A stretch of DNA of 64,000 bases from Pedobacter aquatilis (GCF_030409415.1 NZ_JAUFPW010000012.1:558001-622000); one strand, 5' to 3'; shown: positions 18,889 through 27,931, counted from the stretch's first letter. The notes: generated by a model from the letters alone, not told the origin. Translations and numbers: made by a program.

Positions 18889-18919
18889 TTTGGGTTTTAA
18901 AATTATATTGTTACTTTTG
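18889..18919 (+). promoter_or_regulatory. promoter of the rpsF operon
   Basis: TTTG at 18889-18892, 19 bases of spacer, then TACTTTTG at 18912-18919, a good match to the Bacteroidota -33/-7 consensus (TTTG and TAnnTTTG). It lies about 50 bases before the rpsF start. Confidence 0.8.
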
Positions 18920-18968
18920 CAACCCCGTAATATACCTCGGGATTAAAAAATTAAAAAATTTTATAACA

Positions 18969-19325
18969 ATGAATCAGTACGAAACTGTTATCGTTCTAAC
19001 CCCGTTGTTATCAGAAGAAGTTGCGAAAGAGGCTATGGCTAAATTCAAAGCTGTTCTTACTGATGGCGGAGCCGAAATTATCCACGAAGATAATTGGGGT
19101 TTAAGAAAATTAGCGTATCCGATCGCTAAAAAATCAAACGGATTTTTCAACTTAACTGAGTATAATGCTCCAGGTGATTTGATTGCTAAATTAGAGTTAC
19201 AATTAAAGCGTGATGAGCGTGTGTTACGTTTCTTAACCATCAGGTTAGATAAACATGCAGTTGCTTACAACGCAAAAAAACGCAGCGGTGCGTTCAACAA
19301 AAAAACTAAGGAGGTTGCAGCGTAA
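18969..19325 (+). CDS. rpsF: 30S ribosomal protein S6
   Basis: A 118-residue protein of the small ribosomal subunit that pairs with S18 on the platform. It opens with the family-typical [17 protein letters not shown] and contains [19 protein letters not shown] and a C-terminal [17 protein letters not shown]. The frame is open from 18885, but homology and the promoter position support the ATG at 18969. Its TAA shares its last base with the rpsR ATG, implying translational coupling. First gene of rpsF-rpsR-rplI. Confidence 0.97.
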   Translation: MNQYETVIVLTPLLSEEVAKEAMAKFKAVLTDGGAEIIHEDNWGLRKLAYPIAKKSNGFFNLTEYNAPGDLIAKLELQLKRDERVLRFLTIRLDKHAVAYNAKKRSGAFNKKTKEVAA

Positions 19326-19588
19326 TGGCAAGAGAACAAATTCAATACGTTACTGCCCCTAAAGTAGAGGATAACCGTAAAAAATATTGCCGTTTCAGAA
19401 AAAATGGTATTAAATACATTGATTACAAAGACGCAAACTTTTTGTTAAAATTTATTAACGATCAAGGTAAATTATTACCACGCCGTTTAACTGGTACTTC
19501 GTTAAAATTTCAACGTAAAGTGGCTCAAGCTGTAAAGCGTGCTCGCCACATCGGTTTGTTACCTTTCGTTGCTGACCAATTAAAATAG
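19325..19588 (+). CDS. rpsR: 30S ribosomal protein S18
   Basis: An 87-residue basic protein with the S18 core [21 protein letters not shown] and [34 protein letters not shown]. It binds 16S rRNA together with S6 on the small-subunit platform. It overlaps the rpsF stop codon by one base and is followed after 11 bases by rplI. Confidence 0.97.
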   Translation: MAREQIQYVTAPKVEDNRKKYCRFRKNGIKYIDYKDANFLLKFINDQGKLLPRRLTGTSLKFQRKVAQAVKRARHIGLLPFVADQLK

Positions 19589-19599
19589 GAGGATTTGAT

Positions 19600-20043
19600 A
19601 TGGAAATTATTTTAAAACAAGATATTAAATCATTAGGCGAGAAAGATGATATCGTTACAGTAAAGCCAGGTTTTGGCCGTAACTATTTAATTCCGCAAGG
19701 ATTTGCAACTTTAGCTACTGTTTCTGCAAAGAAAGTTTTAGCTGAAAACTTAAAGCAAGCTGCTTTTAAACAAGATAAAATTAAGAAAGATGCTGAAGGT
19801 ATTGCTGAGCGTTTAACTGATGTTAAACTTTCTATCGGTGCTAAAGCTGGCGAAAGCGGTAAAATCTTTGGTGCTGTTAACACTATCCAAATCGCTGAAG
19901 CATTAAAAGCTCAAGGTTTTGATGTTGACCGCCGTCGTATTACTTTCGAAACTGAACCAAAATTTGTTGGCGAGTATGTTGCTAACTTAAACTTACATAA
20001 AGAAGTGAAAGTTCAAGTTCCTTTCGAAGTTATTGCTGAATAA
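19600..20043 (+). CDS. rplI: 50S ribosomal protein L9
   Basis: A 147-residue protein with the two-domain L9 layout. The N-terminal rRNA-binding domain contains MEIILKQDIKSLGEKDDIVTVKPGFGRNYLIPQG; a long connecting helix (about 41-75) and a C-terminal domain with GKIFGAVNTIQIAEAL follow. An unusually strong AGGAGGA lies 9 bases before the ATG. Last gene of the operon, followed by a strong terminator. Confidence 0.97.
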   Translation: MEIILKQDIKSLGEKDDIVTVKPGFGRNYLIPQGFATLATVSAKKVLAENLKQAAFKQDKIKKDAEGIAERLTDVKLSIGAKAGESGKIFGAVNTIQIAEALKAQGFDVDRRRITFETEPKFVGEYVANLNLHKEVKVQVPFEVIAE

Positions 20044-20062
20044 GCATTTCTTTAAAACATAA

Positions 20063-20100
20063 AAAAAGTCCTTTCATTAATTTGAAAGGACTTTTTTTTT
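20063..20100. terminator. strong terminator after rplI (bidirectional form)
   Basis: A run of seven A, GTCCTTTCA, a 6-base loop, TGAAAGGAC and nine or more T. Confidence 0.92.
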
Positions 20101-20235
20101 GATTTGTGATGTAAGATGGATTATGTTTATCGTTGTTCGATGTTCGTTTTTCGTCTGTCGATTTTCGTTCTCCATTCCATCATCCATTTTCCATTTCGCA
20201 TCTTCCATTTTACATCTCACCATCTTACATCTTTC

Positions 20236-20940
20236 CTATCCCTTAGGCGTTGTTGGTCTTATTTCTATTTTACTTGGTAAGGTTCTGGCTGGCATAGCTA
20301 ATAAATCAACAATTAACTTACCCATATCTTCCGGTTGGATTTTCCATGCATCATCCTGTTCATTAGGATTATGATCATTAAAATGGCTAGCCACAGAACC
20401 CGGCATAATCGTACTTACTTTAACGCCATACTTTCTTAAATCTAACATTACAGATTGCGTAAAACCTGTTAAGCCAAATTTACTGGCATTATAAGCAGAG
20501 CCACCGGCAAAAAAGTTTGTTCCTGCTAAACTCGAAATGGTAAATATATATCCTTGAGTTTTCTTAATTTCCGCAACGGTAGCCTTAATACTGTAAAATA
20601 CACCAGTTAAATTGGTATCAATAATCTCATTCCAGTCTTCAACTCTTATTTCATCAATTGGAGCAAAATGCCCAACACCCGCATTTGCGATTAAAACATC
20701 CAGCTGACCCCATTTTTCGATAATTAAATTTACGGCATCTTGCTGCGAGGCGAAATCCTTAACATCAGCTTCTATTGCCAATACATCACCATGGGCAACT
20801 AATTTTGATGCGGCTTCATTTGCGCTGTTTATCGAACGACTGGTAATGGCAACTTTATAACCATTTTTTAGAAGTGATTCTGCAATACCGTAACCTATTC
20901 CTTTGCTTCCGCCTGTTATTAAAACTGTTTTCTGACTCAT
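20236..20940 (-). CDS. SDR family NAD(P)-dependent oxidoreductase
   Basis: A 234-residue classical short-chain dehydrogenase. The cofactor motif TGGSKGIG is at residues 9-16, the NAG motif (LIANAG) near 88, the catalytic serine in FTISSLAG near 138 and the Tyr-x3-Lys pair in AYNASKFG near 151-155. The sequence is close to 3-oxoacyl-ACP-reductase-like enzymes, but it lies alone without fatty-acid genes, so the substrate is not known. It ends PTTPKG without membrane segments. Confidence 0.9.
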   Translation of the reverse strand: MSQKTVLITGGSKGIGYGIAESLLKNGYKVAITSRSINSANEAASKLVAHGDVLAIEADVKDFASQQDAVNLIIEKWGQLDVLIANAGVGHFAPIDEIRVEDWNEIIDTNLTGVFYSIKATVAEIKKTQGYIFTISSLAGTNFFAGGSAYNASKFGLTGFTQSVMLDLRKYGVKVSTIMPGSVASHFNDHNPNEQDDAWKIQPEDMGKLIVDLLAMPARTLPSKIEIRPTTPKG

Positions 20941-21055
20941 AATTTTGTTTATAAATTAACCAATTAAATGCAAATATGTTTAAGCATATTTAAAATTAGG
21001 TATTCAAACTGTCAGGAATGGAGAGATTCAAATTATATCGGGATTAAGATTTTAT

Positions 21056-21063
21056 TAACTTTG
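21056..21063 (+). promoter_or_regulatory. -7 box directly before mtgA (short or leaderless transcript)
   Basis: TAACTTTG matches TAnnTTTG and ends only four bases before the mtgA ATG at 21068. Transcription would begin at or just after the start codon, as in leaderless mRNAs. Confidence 0.6.
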
Positions 21064-21067
21064 CAGC

Positions 21068-21796
21068 ATGGCGAAAAGACGAAGCTCCAAATCGAAATCA
21101 ACAGCGAAAAGACCCTGGTTAAAAAAAACGATTAACATTGCGACCAAGGTTTTTATTTATTTTTTGTTGGTTTCTGTTATTTGGGTTATTGCGCTACGCT
21201 TTATCAATCCACCTATAACCTTATTGATGGTTTTGCGCAACATTGAACGCAAAGCAGATGGAAAAGCTTTTAAATTGGAGAAAGAGTGGGTGAAATTTGA
21301 TGATATATCTGATAATATGAAACGGGCCGCAGTTTCTGCAGAAGACCAGCTTTTCCTAAAGCACATTGGTTTTGATTTTAAATCGATAGAAAAGGCTTTC
21401 GCCAGCAATGCTAAAGGCAAAAAAATAAAAGGTGGGAGTACCATTTCTCAGCAAACTGCAAAAAATGTATTTCTCTGGCCTGGTCGCTCATGGATAAGAA
21501 AGGGTTTTGAAGCTTATTTTACTTTGTTAATTGAGATTTTCTGGAGTAAGGAGCGAATTTTAGAAGTTTACTTAAACGTTATAGAAATGGGCGATGGTAT
21601 TTATGGTGCCGAAGCTGCAGCGCAAGAATATTACAATAAATCATGTCGTAAGCTTAGTCGCAATCAGGCTGCATTAATTGCTTCTTGCTTTCCAAATCCC
21701 CGCCGTTGGACACCAAAAAATGCTACTTCATATATCAGGCATCGCCAGTATCTTATATTAAGAAACATGAAAAGATTAGGGCCTTTGGATTTTTAG
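21068..21796 (+). CDS. mtgA: monofunctional peptidoglycan glycosyltransferase
   Basis: A 242-residue GT51 enzyme that polymerises lipid II into glycan strands. A basic N-terminus and a membrane anchor (about 23-45) precede the GT51 domain. The catalytic glutamate lies in SAEDQLFLKHIGFD; GGSTISQQTAKNVFLWPGRSW and EVYLNVIEMGDGIYGAEAAAQ follow. There is no transpeptidase domain, and the length fits MtgA. It is convergent with the AsmA-like gene. Confidence 0.95.
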   Translation: MAKRRSSKSKSTAKRPWLKKTINIATKVFIYFLLVSVIWVIALRFINPPITLLMVLRNIERKADGKAFKLEKEWVKFDDISDNMKRAAVSAEDQLFLKHIGFDFKSIEKAFASNAKGKKIKGGSTISQQTAKNVFLWPGRSWIRKGFEAYFTLLIEIFWSKERILEVYLNVIEMGDGIYGAEAAAQEYYNKSCRKLSRNQAALIASCFPNPRRWTPKNATSYIRHRQYLILRNMKRLGPLDF

Positions 21797-21875
21797 TTGC
21801 TTAGTTCGTTGCTCGTTTTTAGTGTATAGTTTTTCGTTTTTTATTGTAACAATTTTACCTAAAGCCGTTCAAATG

Positions 21876-24293
21876 CTAATCATGGTCTTTGTTCCACCTG
21901 ATTTTTATCCCGCCCTTTTCATCGTCAATTGCTTTCAAATGTAAAACGATACCTTTCATTCTGGCTTCACGTTTTTCTTTAGCAGTTAGGTTTTCATCCC
22001 CTTTGGGGTTTCTAAGTGGAATATCCATTTGCACATTTGTACCTGTATTTAGGGCATAAATACCTTTAACATTAAAATTTAATGCGCTCGAATTTACCTG
22101 CATAGGCTTTATTTCAACCTTATCACCTCTAACAATTAAGGTTCCGTCGAGGTTATTGATTTTAACATCAGACAGGTTTCTGTTTGCAAAGGCAAATTTT
22201 CCAACCTTAACCATTGGATCGAAGTTAACCAAAGCAGCATTCTTAAGATTGAATGCAACCTTTCCGTTGATGGAGCGAGGTAAGATTTTTCCTGAATGTG
22301 AAATCCTACCTGAAATGTTTACTAAAGAAGATAAATAACCCTTGATATTTTTATTCGTGATGGTTTGTTGCCCAAAATTATCGAAAGAATAGAAAAAATC
22401 CTTAACACTTACATGGCTAATTTTAGAATTGATTTTAAAAAGATTTGAACCTGTTTCCTGTATGATATTTCCATCTAAGGCCAATAAACCACCCGCATGC
22501 GCTACGCTAATTTTATTAAAATAAATTCCAGAACCTCTAAGTGAAATATCTGCGTTTAGGTTCTTGGCTGTAAACTTATCGTAAATGGCTTTATCAACTT
22601 TAAGCTGCATGTTCATTTTTGAAACTTCTAATACATTGCTTAACTCTTTCGAAGCAGATTTCATTCCACCGGTAGATCTGCTTTTTTTCTTAACGGTTCG
22701 TGGTCCTAAAAAGGGTAAAAACTCATTCAAATACAGCTGCGGACTGTACATATTAAGATTCACAATAATTTTATCAGGGTCGGTATAATACAAATTTGCA
22801 AAATTGGCGATGCTGCAATTCACATTCAGCTCACTTTTGCCAAGTTGGAAATGACCATCTTTTATAGATAAGTCGTTTTGATTAAAATTGATATTCAAAG
22901 CGCTTTTTACCAAATGCAGTTTACGTGGAATATATAGAATATCCGCATTAGCAATTTTAATCGCACCAGAAACCACAGGTTTAGTGAAACGGAAATTATC
23001 TATATCTGCCTTGCAATAAAGTTTTAAATCTGCGGTTCCGTTTTTAAATTCAAAATCGTTTGTGCCTAAAGAATTATTCAAATTTGATAGCGGAAACTGC
23101 GAAGTAACGAGTCCAGTAGCAATGGGTTGCGCTAAGTTATTAACCGTAAAGGTATCTATCTTCAACGGTGCATTAAAGTATTTCGCAGTTAAATTGTGGA
23201 ATTTAATGGAAGAGTTTTCATCGCCAATAATGCCACCAACCGTATCCTGATTCGTAAATGAACCATCAAAATTAGCAGCTGTTAGCTTGCCAGCAGGAAT
23301 GCTCACGATATTATCACGAACCTTAATTCCAACCTTAATTAGTGGGTCGCCATATTTTCCCGAACCATCATCAATAATATTTCCTCTGATGTCTATCGGT
23401 TTTTCAATGCCGAATTTAAGGAGTTTAGAAGAAATATTTGGTGAAAGTAGTAGCGCAACATCTCTAAACAGAATTTTATCAACTGCAATACTGATGTTAA
23501 ACCCAGAATTTGCTAAATCTATTTTAGCCCCTATTTTAAATGGATGTTCTCCAATTTTTAAAACTTCAGGGGCTAAAATTACAGCTTCTTCCTTTCGACT
23601 GTAGTGTGCAGAAAGCGTTCCATCTAAAATTTTATCTTTTAAGAAGCTTCCTTTTCTGGTGTTAAAAGCAAAGCTGTTAACCATTGTTTTCAGTCTGATT
23701 TTGCCGGTCCAGCCACTATCTGGATATTTCAATCTGCCTTGAACCTGATCGATATTAAAATTGAAAAGCTTAAATCTTTTTTGATTGTTGACAGTAAGTT
23801 CTACTTTGTTTAAATCGATTTTTTTAACTGCGAAATCTGGGGCTTTTGAGTCAGATGGTTCCGTTTTGGCAGTTTTGCTTTTGAAAATGCTGGTGTTGCT
23901 ATATCCCGTAGAATCTGTAAAAAGATATATTGATGCGTTGTTGATGGAAATTTGATTAATGTTAACGTTGCCAACAATTAATGAAAGTACGTTTAATGAA
24001 ACATCAATATTTTGTGCTTTTAGTAAATCGTGTTTATGCTGGCTCCATAAACTATCTCTTAATAATACACCATTTAAAGAAACAGCTACGCCAGGAAAAC
24101 TTTTTAACAAAGTTGGTTCCATTCCTGTGGCTGTAATTTCACCATTTAAGTTCTTATTTAGTTGTGATAAAATAGAGCTTAAAATTTCTTTCTTATTTCT
24201 GCTGATGTAAAATGCGCCAGCAAGCCAGGTTAGAATTATCAGAATAAATAGTGCCCCAACAATTTTTAGAGAGATTTTTAACCAGCGTGCCAT
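21876..24293 (-). CDS. AsmA family protein (inner-membrane anchored, periplasmic)
   Basis: An 805-residue protein with one N-terminal membrane helix (about 8-30) followed by a long periplasmic beta-rich region. It carries the AsmA N-terminal signature (LNKNLNGEITATGMEPTLLKSFPGVAVSLNGVLLRDS) and an AsmA C-terminal-like part (NGKVAFNLKNAALVNFDPM...). AsmA-like proteins resemble lipid-transfer repeating beta-groove proteins and affect outer-membrane homeostasis. The extreme C-terminus is basic. It is a single-gene unit. Confidence 0.87.
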   Translation of the reverse strand: MARWLKISLKIVGALFILIILTWLAGAFYISRNKKEILSSILSQLNKNLNGEITATGMEPTLLKSFPGVAVSLNGVLLRDSLWSQHKHDLLKAQNIDVSLNVLSLIVGNVNINQISINNASIYLFTDSTGYSNTSIFKSKTAKTEPSDSKAPDFAVKKIDLNKVELTVNNQKRFKLFNFNIDQVQGRLKYPDSGWTGKIRLKTMVNSFAFNTRKGSFLKDKILDGTLSAHYSRKEEAVILAPEVLKIGEHPFKIGAKIDLANSGFNISIAVDKILFRDVALLLSPNISSKLLKFGIEKPIDIRGNIIDDGSGKYGDPLIKVGIKVRDNIVSIPAGKLTAANFDGSFTNQDTVGGIIGDENSSIKFHNLTAKYFNAPLKIDTFTVNNLAQPIATGLVTSQFPLSNLNNSLGTNDFEFKNGTADLKLYCKADIDNFRFTKPVVSGAIKIANADILYIPRKLHLVKSALNINFNQNDLSIKDGHFQLGKSELNVNCSIANFANLYYTDPDKIIVNLNMYSPQLYLNEFLPFLGPRTVKKKSRSTGGMKSASKELSNVLEVSKMNMQLKVDKAIYDKFTAKNLNADISLRGSGIYFNKISVAHAGGLLALDGNIIQETGSNLFKINSKISHVSVKDFFYSFDNFGQQTITNKNIKGYLSSLVNISGRISHSGKILPRSINGKVAFNLKNAALVNFDPMVKVGKFAFANRNLSDVKINNLDGTLIVRGDKVEIKPMQVNSSALNFNVKGIYALNTGTNVQMDIPLRNPKGDENLTAKEKREARMKGIVLHLKAIDDEKGGIKIRWNKDHD

Positions 24294-24420
24294 AGAGAAT
24301 GTTTGATTTAACCAATATAATGATTTAACCGGTTAAATTGTTTGGGCATGGAGCTAATAAATCGCTTTATTCCACAGTATTGTGTTTTTTTCGAGTTTAT
24401 TGATTGTGGGTTTCCTTGGG

Positions 24421-24900
24421 TTAAAGCAGGTGGGCGAAAACCTGGGCATGCCAGCTATCCTTAAATGCAACTTCCCATTTGGTTTCAAGCTCTTGCAGGT
24501 TTTGAACCATATTGTTAAAAACAATGGTTTCTGGCGTTACATTTTTAATATTTACCAGTGTTTCAAAATCTTCCTTGCCCTGAACATGCACTTCTCCATC
24601 AAGTTTATAAGCAATATTAAAACGGTTGAATAAATCTACATTATAAGTTTGCTCAATATCTTTGATAATCCTTACAGAACTATCGATTGAGCAACCGGTT
24701 ACACCTGCCTGACTTTCATCAACAGTTAGAATAATAAAATAACCATATCTAATTTCTGCTTTTGCCATCAATTCGTTGCCATGAGCTTTCCATTGGCTGG
24801 TAAAAACTTCGAGTTTTTGAAGAATTTCTGTTTCTTCAATTGCACTAAATTTACGGTTGCTTTGGTATATCCAAACTCTTGATTGTGGAGAAAAAATCAT
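24421..24900 (-). CDS. conserved Bacteroidota protein of unknown function (159 aa)
   Basis: A 159-residue soluble protein beginning SPQSRVWIYQSNRKFS, with LQKLEVFTSQWKAHGNEL and GVTGCSIDSSVRIIKDIEQ. From memory, homologues are widespread in Bacteroidota and often labelled 'ABC transporter ATPase', but no Walker A, Walker B or ABC signature is present, so that name is not supported. A -7 box (complement of CAAATTTA, 24905-24912) ends four bases before the ATG, again suggesting a leaderless or near-leaderless message. Confidence 0.8.
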   Translation of the reverse strand: MIFSPQSRVWIYQSNRKFSAIEETEILQKLEVFTSQWKAHGNELMAKAEIRYGYFIILTVDESQAGVTGCSIDSSVRIIKDIEQTYNVDLFNRFNIAYKLDGEVHVQGKEDFETLVNIKNVTPETIVFNNMVQNLQELETKWEVAFKDSWHAQVFAHLL

Positions 24901-24904
24901 ATTA

Positions 24905-24912
24905 CAAATTTA
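24905..24912 (-). promoter_or_regulatory. -7 box directly before the 159-aa conserved gene
   Basis: On the minus strand TAAATTTG matches TAnnTTTG and lies four bases before the ATG at 24900, the same spacing as at mtgA. Confidence 0.55.
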
Positions 24913-24951
24913 TCATTTTAATTAACTTGGTGTTGTCAAAACCCTAACGCT

Positions 24952-25446
24952 ATGAAAAAGTTTACATTCTGCTTGAGATTGTTAAGTATTTCGGCTATAT
25001 GTATGCTTTTATATTCTTTTTCAACAGCTGATAATGTTGATGAGTATGTAAATTATTTACAAAAAAGCTTCACTGAACATTACGATTTTGCACAGGAAAG
25101 TAGTGCGGTAAAGAAGTATGAACTTAATGTTACCAACAATGGATTTTGCAGGTACAAGCGTTATTTTGCAAATGGAAAAATAGAGTATTTTGCCTTTAAA
25201 CTTGCTAAGTTTAAGGATTTAGATTATTACGGTACCACCACCGCGGGCAAATTATTCCTGCGCACTAAAAGCGATGATGTGATTGTTCAAACTTACAACG
25301 ATAGGGCAGGAGATGTAGATTCGATGGGAACCTGTATTGTTATTCCATTAAAAAACATTGAAGCCGAAGATTTAAATCAGATCAAGGAAAGTTTAACCCG
25401 AATTGGGCCAAACAATACCATTCAGCTTAAAGAAAGTAAACTATAA
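24952..25446 (+). CDS. exported protein of unknown function (164 aa)
   Basis: Signal peptide (MKKFTFCLRLLSISAICMLLYSFSTA, about 26 residues) followed by a soluble domain with NNGFCRYKRYFANGKIEYFAFKLAKFKDLDYYG and VIVQTYNDRAGDVDSMGTCIVIP. No family recognised. Its end overlaps the end of the convergent iron-sulfur protein gene by six bases, so there is no room for a separate terminator. Confidence 0.65.
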   Translation: MKKFTFCLRLLSISAICMLLYSFSTADNVDEYVNYLQKSFTEHYDFAQESSAVKKYELNVTNNGFCRYKRYFANGKIEYFAFKLAKFKDLDYYGTTTAGKLFLRTKSDDVIVQTYNDRAGDVDSMGTCIVIPLKNIEAEDLNQIKESLTRIGPNNTIQLKESKL

Positions 25447-26229
25447 GCCGTTAGCTCTAGCTGTAATTTCTGCAATATCTAAAACCTTAACTTCTTGTTC
25501 TTTATCTTTCAATTTAATGCCATCGCTTAACATGGTCATACAAAACGGGCAACCTGCAGCGATAAATTGTGGGTTGGTTTCTAATGCTTCATCAATACGT
25601 TCTACGTTAATGTCTTTTTTTCCTTTTTCAGGTTCTTTAAACATTTGAGCGCCGCCTGCACCGCAACATAAACCATTGCTTTTGCAACGTTTCATTTCTA
25701 CCAGTTGTGCATCTAAAACTTCAAGTGCTTTTCTCGGGGCCTCATAAATGCCATTTCCACGCCCAAGGTAACATGGGTCGTGATAGGTTATTTTTTTGCC
25801 CTTAAAGCTTTCGCCACCTTCGGCCTTTAGTTTTCCTTCATTTATTAAGTCCTGTATTAACTGAGTATGATGTATTACTTCATATGTGCCACCCAAACCC
25901 GGATATTCATTTTTAATGGTATTAAAGCAATGTGGGCAACCTGTAACAATTTTTTTAATGTTATAAGCATTCAAAACCTCAATGTTGGTCATTGCCTGCA
26001 TCTGGAATAAAAACTCATTTCCCGCTCGCTTTGCCGGGTCTCCGGTGCAACTTTCTTCGGTACCTAAAACGGCATACTTTATACCAACGTGATGAAGGAT
26101 TTTGCAGATATCACGCGTGATTTTTTGTGCTCGCTCATCGTAACTTCCAGCACAACCTACCCAAAATAATATTTCTGGTTCCTCTCCTGCAGCCATTAAT
26201 TCGGCCATCGTTGGTATTTTAAATTCCAT
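25441..26229 (-). CDS. CCG-domain (Fe-S)-binding protein, HdrB/LutA-like
   Basis: A 262-residue cytoplasmic protein with two cysteine-rich CCG-type motifs: GCPHCFNTIKNEYP with upstream cysteines in the first half, and CKSNGLCCGAGGAQMF plus AAGCPFCMTML in the second. Such domains bind non-cubane or 4Fe-4S clusters in heterodisulfide-reductase B, GlpC, GlcF and LutA. It follows the membrane 4Fe-4S protein gene by about 100 bases on the same strand. The two probably form one complex, with this subunit as the catalytic or electron-accepting part. Its substrate is not known. Confidence 0.9.
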   Translation of the reverse strand: MEFKIPTMAELMAAGEEPEILFWVGCAGSYDERAQKITRDICKILHHVGIKYAVLGTEESCTGDPAKRAGNEFLFQMQAMTNIEVLNAYNIKKIVTGCPHCFNTIKNEYPGLGGTYEVIHHTQLIQDLINEGKLKAEGGESFKGKKITYHDPCYLGRGNGIYEAPRKALEVLDAQLVEMKRCKSNGLCCGAGGAQMFKEPEKGKKDINVERIDEALETNPQFIAAGCPFCMTMLSDGIKLKDKEQEVKVLDIAEITARANGL

Positions 26230-26332
26230 TTCTCTTTATCAAATATTGTTTTAGTATCAAATATATAGTATCAAGTATTGAGTTTTGAGCAGATTAAATC
26301 GTTAGTTCAAAACCTCAATCTTAACCTCAGCC

Positions 26333-27634
26333 TCAACCATTATTATCTTCCGCCCAATTAAAACGGTCGGCTGGCGAATATTTCCATGGCGCCTGATTGT
26401 TTTCAATATTTCCCATCATGGCATTAATGCTTCCCGGTGCCTGAGATTCTTCCATAACAGCAAAACGCCTCAATTCTGTAATAATTTGCAATGGGTCAAT
26501 ATTTACCGGGCAAGCCTGAACGCAGGCATTACAACTTGTACAAGCCCAAATTTCTTCTCTGGTGATGTAATCATCCAATAGAGATTTTCCATCCTGATGT
26601 TCAGCACCATGCTTATCAATATTTTTCCCGATTTCGGTAATCCTGTCACGGGTATCCATCATAATTTTACGTGGAGATAATAACTTTCCGGTAATATTAG
26701 CCGGGCAAACCGAGGTACAACGACCACACTCTGTGCAAGTATAGGCATTCATTAAATTTACCCAGTTTAAATCCGTTGCGTCCTTAGCGCCAAACTTTCC
26801 GGCTTCAGTTTCAGTCGGCACAAAAGAAGGGTCAAGCATGGCTTTTACTTCATTTGTAACAGAAGCCATATTTGTAAACTCACCTTTTGGGTTAAGGTTT
26901 GAATAGTAAGTATTTGGAAACGCAAACAAAATATGGAAGTGCTTAGAATATGGCAAATAATTTAAAAATGCCAGAATTCCGATGATGTGAAACCACCAGG
27001 TACTTCTTTCAATTGCAATTAAGGATTGCGTAGAATTTGGTAATAAATCTACCAAAAACTGACTAACAGGAAAAGCGCCTGCACTCACGTAATGCTCTGC
27101 ACCAAGCATTTGCAATTTAGCATCTGCAGCATTCATCAATAGAAATGCTGTCATCAACAAAACCTCTGTTATCAAAATATAATTAGCATCTGATTTTGGC
27201 CATTTCGTCATTTCTACGCCTCTAAAACGTTTCAGATTTAAAATGTTTCTTCTGATTAAAAAGATAATACAAGACAACCAAACCGTAAAAGCAAGTATTT
27301 CAAAAGAACCAATCAGGAAATTATATAAACCCCCTAATCCGTTAAAAATTCTGTGTGTACCGAATAGGCCATCAATCATGATTTCCAGAACTTCGATGTT
27401 GATGATAACAAAACCGATATAAACGAAGAAATGCAAAAACGCCGGAATGGGTTTTACCACCATTTTCGATTGACCAAAAGCAACCCGCAACATCGTCATT
27501 AATCTTTTTTGAGGTTGATCATTGCGATCGACAGCTCTACCCAAACGGATATTGCGTATAATTTTGCGCAGATTAACCGTAAAAAGTGCAATTGCGGCAA
27601 TAATAAGTACAAGAAAAAGGATTTGGCTCACCAT
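26333..27634 (-). CDS. membrane-bound 4Fe-4S dicluster protein, HdrC/HdrE-like
   Basis: A 433-residue protein. The N-terminal half has about five membrane helices (near 4-22, 66-88, 107-128, 150-170 and 210-232), as in NarI/HdrE-like cytochrome b subunits. The C-terminal half has two ferredoxin motifs, CTECGRCTSVCP and CTSCNACVQACP, as in HdrC. It would carry electrons between the quinone pool and the CCG-domain partner encoded downstream. The CCG domain itself is absent, consistent with division of labour between the two genes. Confidence 0.9.
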   Translation of the reverse strand: MVSQILFLVLIIAAIALFTVNLRKIIRNIRLGRAVDRNDQPQKRLMTMLRVAFGQSKMVVKPIPAFLHFFVYIGFVIINIEVLEIMIDGLFGTHRIFNGLGGLYNFLIGSFEILAFTVWLSCIIFLIRRNILNLKRFRGVEMTKWPKSDANYILITEVLLMTAFLLMNAADAKLQMLGAEHYVSAGAFPVSQFLVDLLPNSTQSLIAIERSTWWFHIIGILAFLNYLPYSKHFHILFAFPNTYYSNLNPKGEFTNMASVTNEVKAMLDPSFVPTETEAGKFGAKDATDLNWVNLMNAYTCTECGRCTSVCPANITGKLLSPRKIMMDTRDRITEIGKNIDKHGAEHQDGKSLLDDYITREEIWACTSCNACVQACPVNIDPLQIITELRRFAVMEESQAPGSINAMMGNIENNQAPWKYSPADRFNWAEDNNG

Positions 27635-27807
27635 GTAATTAGGATTGTTGCGCTAAATTAGGATATTTAATTTAAATAAATTGCTATGCATGCATAAAAA
27701 AATGATAGTTTGTACTTATTCTAAATTACAACATTACGTGGATTCACTATATCTATAAAAATTAATTTATTGATAATCAGACAGAGAGGTTCTTTTTTGA
27801 AAAAAAG

Positions 27808-27838
27808 TTTTGCTTTTGGAAAAAGAACACTACATTTG
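27808..27838 (+). promoter_or_regulatory. promoter of tRNA-Phe copy 1
   Basis: TTTTG at 27808-27812 and TACATTTG at 27831-27838, spacing 18, agreeing with the Bacteroidota -33/-7 consensus. The stretch from the -7 box to the tRNA is identical in copy 2. Confidence 0.8.
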
Positions 27839-27853
27839 CAATCCCAAACGGGA

Positions 27854-27926
27854 GGTGCCATAGCTCAGTCGGTAGAGCAAAGGACTGAAAATCCTTGTGT
27901 CCCTGGTTCGAATCCAGGTGGCACCA
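27854..27926 (+). tRNA. tRNA-Phe (GAA), copy 1
   Basis: A 73-base cloverleaf: acceptor GGTGCCA paired with TGGCACC plus discriminator A, D-arm GCTCAGTCGGTAGAGC, anticodon loop CTGAAAA with anticodon GAA, and T-arm with GGTTCGAATCC. The 3' CCA is not encoded beyond the discriminator and must be added. It is identical to copy 2, 193 bases downstream. Confidence 0.97.
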
Positions 27927-27931
27927 CTTCA

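Noticed and set aside
18969-20043. ssb gene expected between rpsF and rpsR
   Set aside because: In many bacteria ssb lies here; rpsF and rpsR overlap by one base, so there is no insertion and no lost gene to report.
20099-20374. 91-residue open frame on the plus strand after rplI
   Set aside because: Low-complexity intergenic sequence (TTCCATTTTACATC-like words) followed by the antisense of the SDR gene; no plausible start context or domain.
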